From Parerythrobacter lacustris (lineage in GTDB: Bacteria; Pseudomonadota; Alphaproteobacteria; Sphingomonadales; Sphingomonadaceae), in contig NZ_JANKHH010000001.1 of assembly GCF_024626475.1 (NCBI RefSeq), positions 1-64,000 on the forward strand: a stretch of DNA of 64,000 nucleotides, read 5' to 3'. Under the pieces are notes generated by a model. It was not told where the DNA came from. It made no database searches and worked only from the letters and a program-made list of their open reading frames with translations. Position numbers and translations under genes: made by a program. This document shows positions 61,240 to 64,000 of the stretch, piece by piece (position 1 is the stretch's first letter; each line of letters starts with the position of its first letter).

Positions 61240-62081
61240 ACACGCGCCGCGCGATATCCGCCCTGCTGGCTCTCGCCCTTCCGCCTGTCGCAGCGTATGC
61301 GCAGGAAGGCGAGGTCGACCTCGCGAGCCTCGATCCGCCCGGCCCCGAAATGCGGGTCACGCTGAGCCAGGGCGAGGCGGCGCGGCTCTATCCGCTGGGC
61401 ACTACGCTGCCCGAAACCGCGTGGGTCTGCCTGCCCGAAAATGGCGGGCTGCTGGTTCTCGTCCGGCCCTCGGGCAAGCAGACCATCGTGTGGGGCGGGG
61501 AATGCGCGGGCGGCCCGGTCGAGGATGCCGTGGTGGCCGCAACCCCCGACAGTTTGGCCGTGCCGGTAGCGGTGCCCGATCCCGATGCCGATCCGGTCGA
61601 GGGACGAGGCTGGTCCGTCCTCGCCGCCTCGGGACCCGACGCGGCGCGCTTTCCGCCCGGTTCGGGCCTGCCCTCCGGGGTGAAGCTCTGTCTCGAGGAA
61701 GGCAGTCGCGTCCTGCTCGATTTTGGTGTCCGCTATGTGCTGTTCTCCGGTCCCGGATGCAATCCAGCGATTCCGCCCCCACCGGACGATTCGGTGGGAT
61801 CGACGATTTATGTGAACCGCGTGGCGGCCGCCACACGCGGTTCGGCCCCCCGCATCAATTACATGCTGGTCATTCGCGGTTCCAGGACCGGGCTGGCCTT
61901 CTATCCTGCCGGCAGCAGGGTCCGGACGAGCGGCCGCATTTGTCTGCCGCCGAATGCCGGCTATCTCACCTTCCAGAAGGAGGGCGGCGGCCTCGTTACC
62001 TATGGCGACGGCGGGTGCAACCGGGCCATTGCCGAACCCAGTCCCGGCGATGACGCGATCGGTGCGGGCAACGGGCCGTAA
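61236..62081 (+). CDS. Exported triple Cys-pair module protein 4 (undescribed family), 281 aa
   Basis: After a signal (ISALLALALPPVAAYAQ), three modules occur: residues about 40-92 (Cys65, Cys90), 126-178 (Cys152, Cys175) and 209-265 (Cys236, Cys261). The first and third keep 24 residues between the cysteines; the middle one has 22. The third, MLVIRGSRTGLAFYPAGSRV and CLPPNAGYLTFQ, is most like the single-module proteins. It ends GAGNGP. Start TTG 61236 overlaps the previous stop (TTGA). Function unknown; ligand binding or envelope adhesion are possibilities only. Confidence 0.7.
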   Translation: MNTRRAISALLALALPPVAAYAQEGEVDLASLDPPGPEMRVTLSQGEAARLYPLGTTLPETAWVCLPENGGLLVLVRPSGKQTIVWGGECAGGPVEDAVVAATPDSLAVPVAVPDPDADPVEGRGWSVLAASGPDAARFPPGSGLPSGVKLCLEEGSRVLLDFGVRYVLFSGPGCNPAIPPPPDDSVGSTIYVNRVAAATRGSAPRINYMLVIRGSRTGLAFYPAGSRVRTSGRICLPPNAGYLTFQKEGGGLVTYGDGGCNRAIAEPSPGDDAIGAGNGP

Positions 62082-62178
62082 CGCGGTACGCAGGATGTTG
62101 GCGGGCCGGCATTGTGCGCCGCGGAATCTGACGACGGACGGAATCGACAAGGGTGGCGGGCGCGGCTAGACCGGGCGC

Positions 62179-64000
62179 ATGTCCCAAACGCCCAACACGC
62201 CGTTGCTCGATACGGTCACCTATCCCGCCGATCTGCGCCAGCTCGACAAGTCGCAATTGCGCCAGTTCGCCGACGAATTGCGCGCCGAAATGATCGATGC
62301 GGTCAGCCACTCGGGCGGGCACCTCGGTTCGGGCCTCGGCGTGGTCGAGCTGACCACTGCAATCCACTATGTGTTCGATACGCCGAACGACAAGCTGGTG
62401 TGGGATGTCGGCCACCAGTGCTATCCGCACAAGATCATCACCGGTCGGCGCGACCGCATCCGCACCCTGCGCCAGGGCGGCGGGCTGAGTGGCTTCACCA
62501 AGCGGGCCGAAAGCGAATACGATCCGTTCGGCGCGGCGCATTCCTCCACCTCGATCTCTGCCGCATTGGGCTTCGCGATGGCGAACAAGATGCTCGGCCA
62601 GCCGGGCCGCGGCATCGCGGTGATCGGCGACGGTTCGATGAGCGCCGGGATGGCCTATGAAGCGATGAACAACGCCGAGCAGGCGGGCAACCGGCTGGTG
62701 GTGATCCTCAACGACAACGACATGTCTATCGCCCCGCCGGTCGGGGGGCTGTCGGCCTATCTCGCGCGGATGGTGTCGTCGAGCGAATATCTCGGCCTGC
62801 GCAGCCTGGCGTCGAAAGCGGTGTCGAAGTTCTCGCGCCGGGTCCACCGCGCGCTCGACAAGGCGGAGGAGTACACCCGCGGCATGGTCACCGGGGGCAC
62901 TTTGTTCGAGGAGCTTGGCTTCTACTACGTCGGCCCGATCGACGGGCACAATCTCGACCATTTGATCCCGGTGCTGGAGAATGTGCGCGACAGCGAGCAG
63001 GGCCCGGTGCTGGTCCATGTCGTGACGCAGAAGGGCAAGGGCTACGCCCCGGCCGAAAACAGCGCCGACAAATACCACGGCGTCGCCAAGTTCGACGTCA
63101 TCACCGGCGAGCAGAAGAAGTCGAGCGGCGGCCCGCCCGCCTACCAGAACGTGTTCGGCGATACGCTGGCGAAACTGGCGGAGACCGACACACGCATCTG
63201 TGCGATAACCGCCGCCATGCCGAGCGGGACGGGCATCGACCGCTTCGCCAAGGCGCACCCCGACCGCGCGTTCGACGTCGGCATTGCCGAACAGCATGGC
63301 GTCACCTTCGCCGCCGGCCTCGCGGCACAGGGGATGCGGCCGTTTGCCGCCATCTATTCGACCTTCCTCCAGCGCGCCTACGACCAGGTGGTGCATGACG
63401 TCGCGATCCAGAACCTGCCGGTGCGCTTCGCGATCGACCGCGCCGGGCTGGTCGGGGCGGACGGCTGCACCCACGCCGGATCGTTCGACATCACCTATCT
63501 CGCGACGCTGCCCAACATGGTGGTGATGGCTGCGGCGGACGAGGCCGAGCTGGTCCACATGACCTACACCGCCGCCGAATACGACGACGGCCCGATCGCC
63601 TTCCGCTATCCGCGCGGCAACGGCACCGGCGTGGCGCTGCCCGAGGTGCCGCAGAAGCTGGAGATCGGCAAGGGCCGGATCGTGCGTGCCAAAGAAGGTG
63701 GGGGCAGCAAGGTTGCCATCCTCTCGCTCGGCACCCGGCTGGAGGAAGCGAAGAAAGCCGCCGACCAGCTCGAGGCCAAGGGGCTTTCGACTACGGTTGC
63801 CGACCTGCGCTTCGCCAAGCCGCTCGACACCGACATGATCGAACGGCTGATGCGCACGCACGAGGTGGTGGTGACGGTCGAGGAAGCCGCCATCGGGGGC
63901 CTTGGCGCGCATGTCCTGACCTTCGCCAGCGACGCAGGCCTGACCGATGCGGGCCTGAAGGTCCGCACCATGCGCCTGCCCGATATCTTCCAGGACCAGG
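62179..64000 (+). CDS. dxs: 1-deoxy-D-xylulose-5-phosphate synthase, truncated by window end
   Basis: This thiamine-diphosphate enzyme condenses pyruvate and glyceraldehyde 3-phosphate in the first step of the MEP isoprenoid pathway. [32 protein letters not shown], the ThDP-binding [19 protein letters not shown] and the [13 protein letters not shown] catalytic region are visible. About 607 of roughly 640 residues are in the window; the last part is cut by the edge, not by mutation. ATG 62179 ([13 protein letters not shown]) fits the family start. It supplies precursors for the isoprenoid enzymes at 40.6-45.1 kb, although the genes are far apart. Confidence 0.95.
   Translation, partial: MSQTPNTPLLDTVTYPADLRQLDKSQLRQFADELRAEMIDAVSHSGGHLGSGLGVVELTTAIHYVFDTPNDKLVWDVGHQCYPHKIITGRRDRIRTLRQGGGLSGFTKRAESEYDPFGAAHSSTSISAALGFAMANKMLGQPGRGIAVIGDGSMSAGMAYEAMNNAEQAGNRLVVILNDNDMSIAPPVGGLSAYLARMVSSSEYLGLRSLASKAVSKFSRRVHRALDKAEEYTRGMVTGGTLFEELGFYYVGPIDGHNLDHLIPVLENVRDSEQGPVLVHVVTQKGKGYAPAENSADKYHGVAKFDVITGEQKKSSGGPPAYQNVFGDTLAKLAETDTRICAITAAMPSGTGIDRFAKAHPDRAFDVGIAEQHGVTFAAGLAAQGMRPFAAIYSTFLQRAYDQVVHDVAIQNLPVRFAIDRAGLVGADGCTHAGSFDITYLATLPNMVVMAAADEAELVHMTYTAAEYDDGPIAFRYPRGNGTGVALPEVPQKLEIGKGRIVRAKEGGGSKVAILSLGTRLEEAKKAADQLEAKGLSTTVADLRFAKPLDTDMIERLMRTHEVVVTVEEAAIGGLGAHVLTFASDAGLTDAGLKVRTMRLPDIFQDQ

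Noticed and set aside
61996-63912. 638-codon minus-strand frame opposite dxs
   Set aside because: Shadow of dxs, which keeps all thiamine-diphosphate motifs.

Overview
The window looks like a chromosomal segment from a high-G+C alphaproteobacterium of the Sphingomonadales, most likely Erythrobacteraceae. Supporting signs are a SUF-only Fe-S operon led by an Rrf2-type regulator, a short SufD, a MmcB-like repair protein, DUF2093 and DUF2141 proteins, a CHASE2 cyclase, a LytS/LytTR pair and abundant GTG/TTG starts. The taxonomic call is inference from gene content and composition. No phage, plasmid backbone, complete insertion sequence or CRISPR array was seen.

Layout. 1-2.1 kb: a CsbD-like stress protein and three uncharacterised genes. 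2.1-9.4 kb: an acyl-CoA ligase, gamma-glutamyltransferase, an unusually AT-rich pyrD and a DUF885 lipoprotein. 9.5-17.2 kb: an Rrf2 regulator and the suf operon (sufB, four unrelated small genes, then sufC-sufD-sufS-sufT-sufA) with 4-base stop/start overlaps. 17.2-26.2 kb: envelope and housekeeping genes, including an adenosine kinase, purD, xseA, an M23 peptidase and a phytase-like esterase. 26.5-29 kb: rpmB, tadA, RNase T2, nadC. 29.2-31.3 kb: a LytTR response regulator and its histidine kinase. 31.4-40.3 kb: an HD-domain protein, periplasmic proteases with a DsbA-like protein, hydrolases and conserved hypotheticals. 40.4 kb: tRNA-Arg(CCG). 40.7-45.1 kb: a tight isoprenoid trio (geranylgeranyl-reductase-like flavoenzyme, desaturase-like flavoenzyme, polyprenyl diphosphate synthase). 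45-50 kb: an acyl-CoA ligase, an M20 amidohydrolase, and a lipid-kinase plus nucleotidyltransferase-like pair. 50.5-58 kb: an ABC exporter, rpe, a heparinase II/III-like protein, purH, msrA, and a Zur-like regulator. 58-62 kb: a CHASE2 nucleotide cyclase translationally linked to four tandem genes for an undescribed exported Cys-pair module. 62.2 kb to the end: dxs, cut by the window edge.

Most notable signals. (1) pyrD appears to be an in-place replacement. A foreign-looking, AT-rich class 2 pyrD lies between what read as the first 11 codons and the last 21 codons of an older, G+C-rich pyrD. (2) The 3' end of sufB occurs twice, separated by a palindromic element. The second copy differs almost only at synonymous sites, so it looks like the tail of another sufB allele. 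(3) The four exported proteins at 60.07-62.08 kb share a module with a strictly spaced Cys-x24-Cys pair, present three times in the last protein. Their genes overlap each other by 4 bases and the cyclase by 20 bases. (4) Three unrelated long palindromic repeat elements occur at 9.9, 11.65 and 26.3 kb.

Many long antisense reading frames are shadows caused by G+C-rich third codon positions and were left out.
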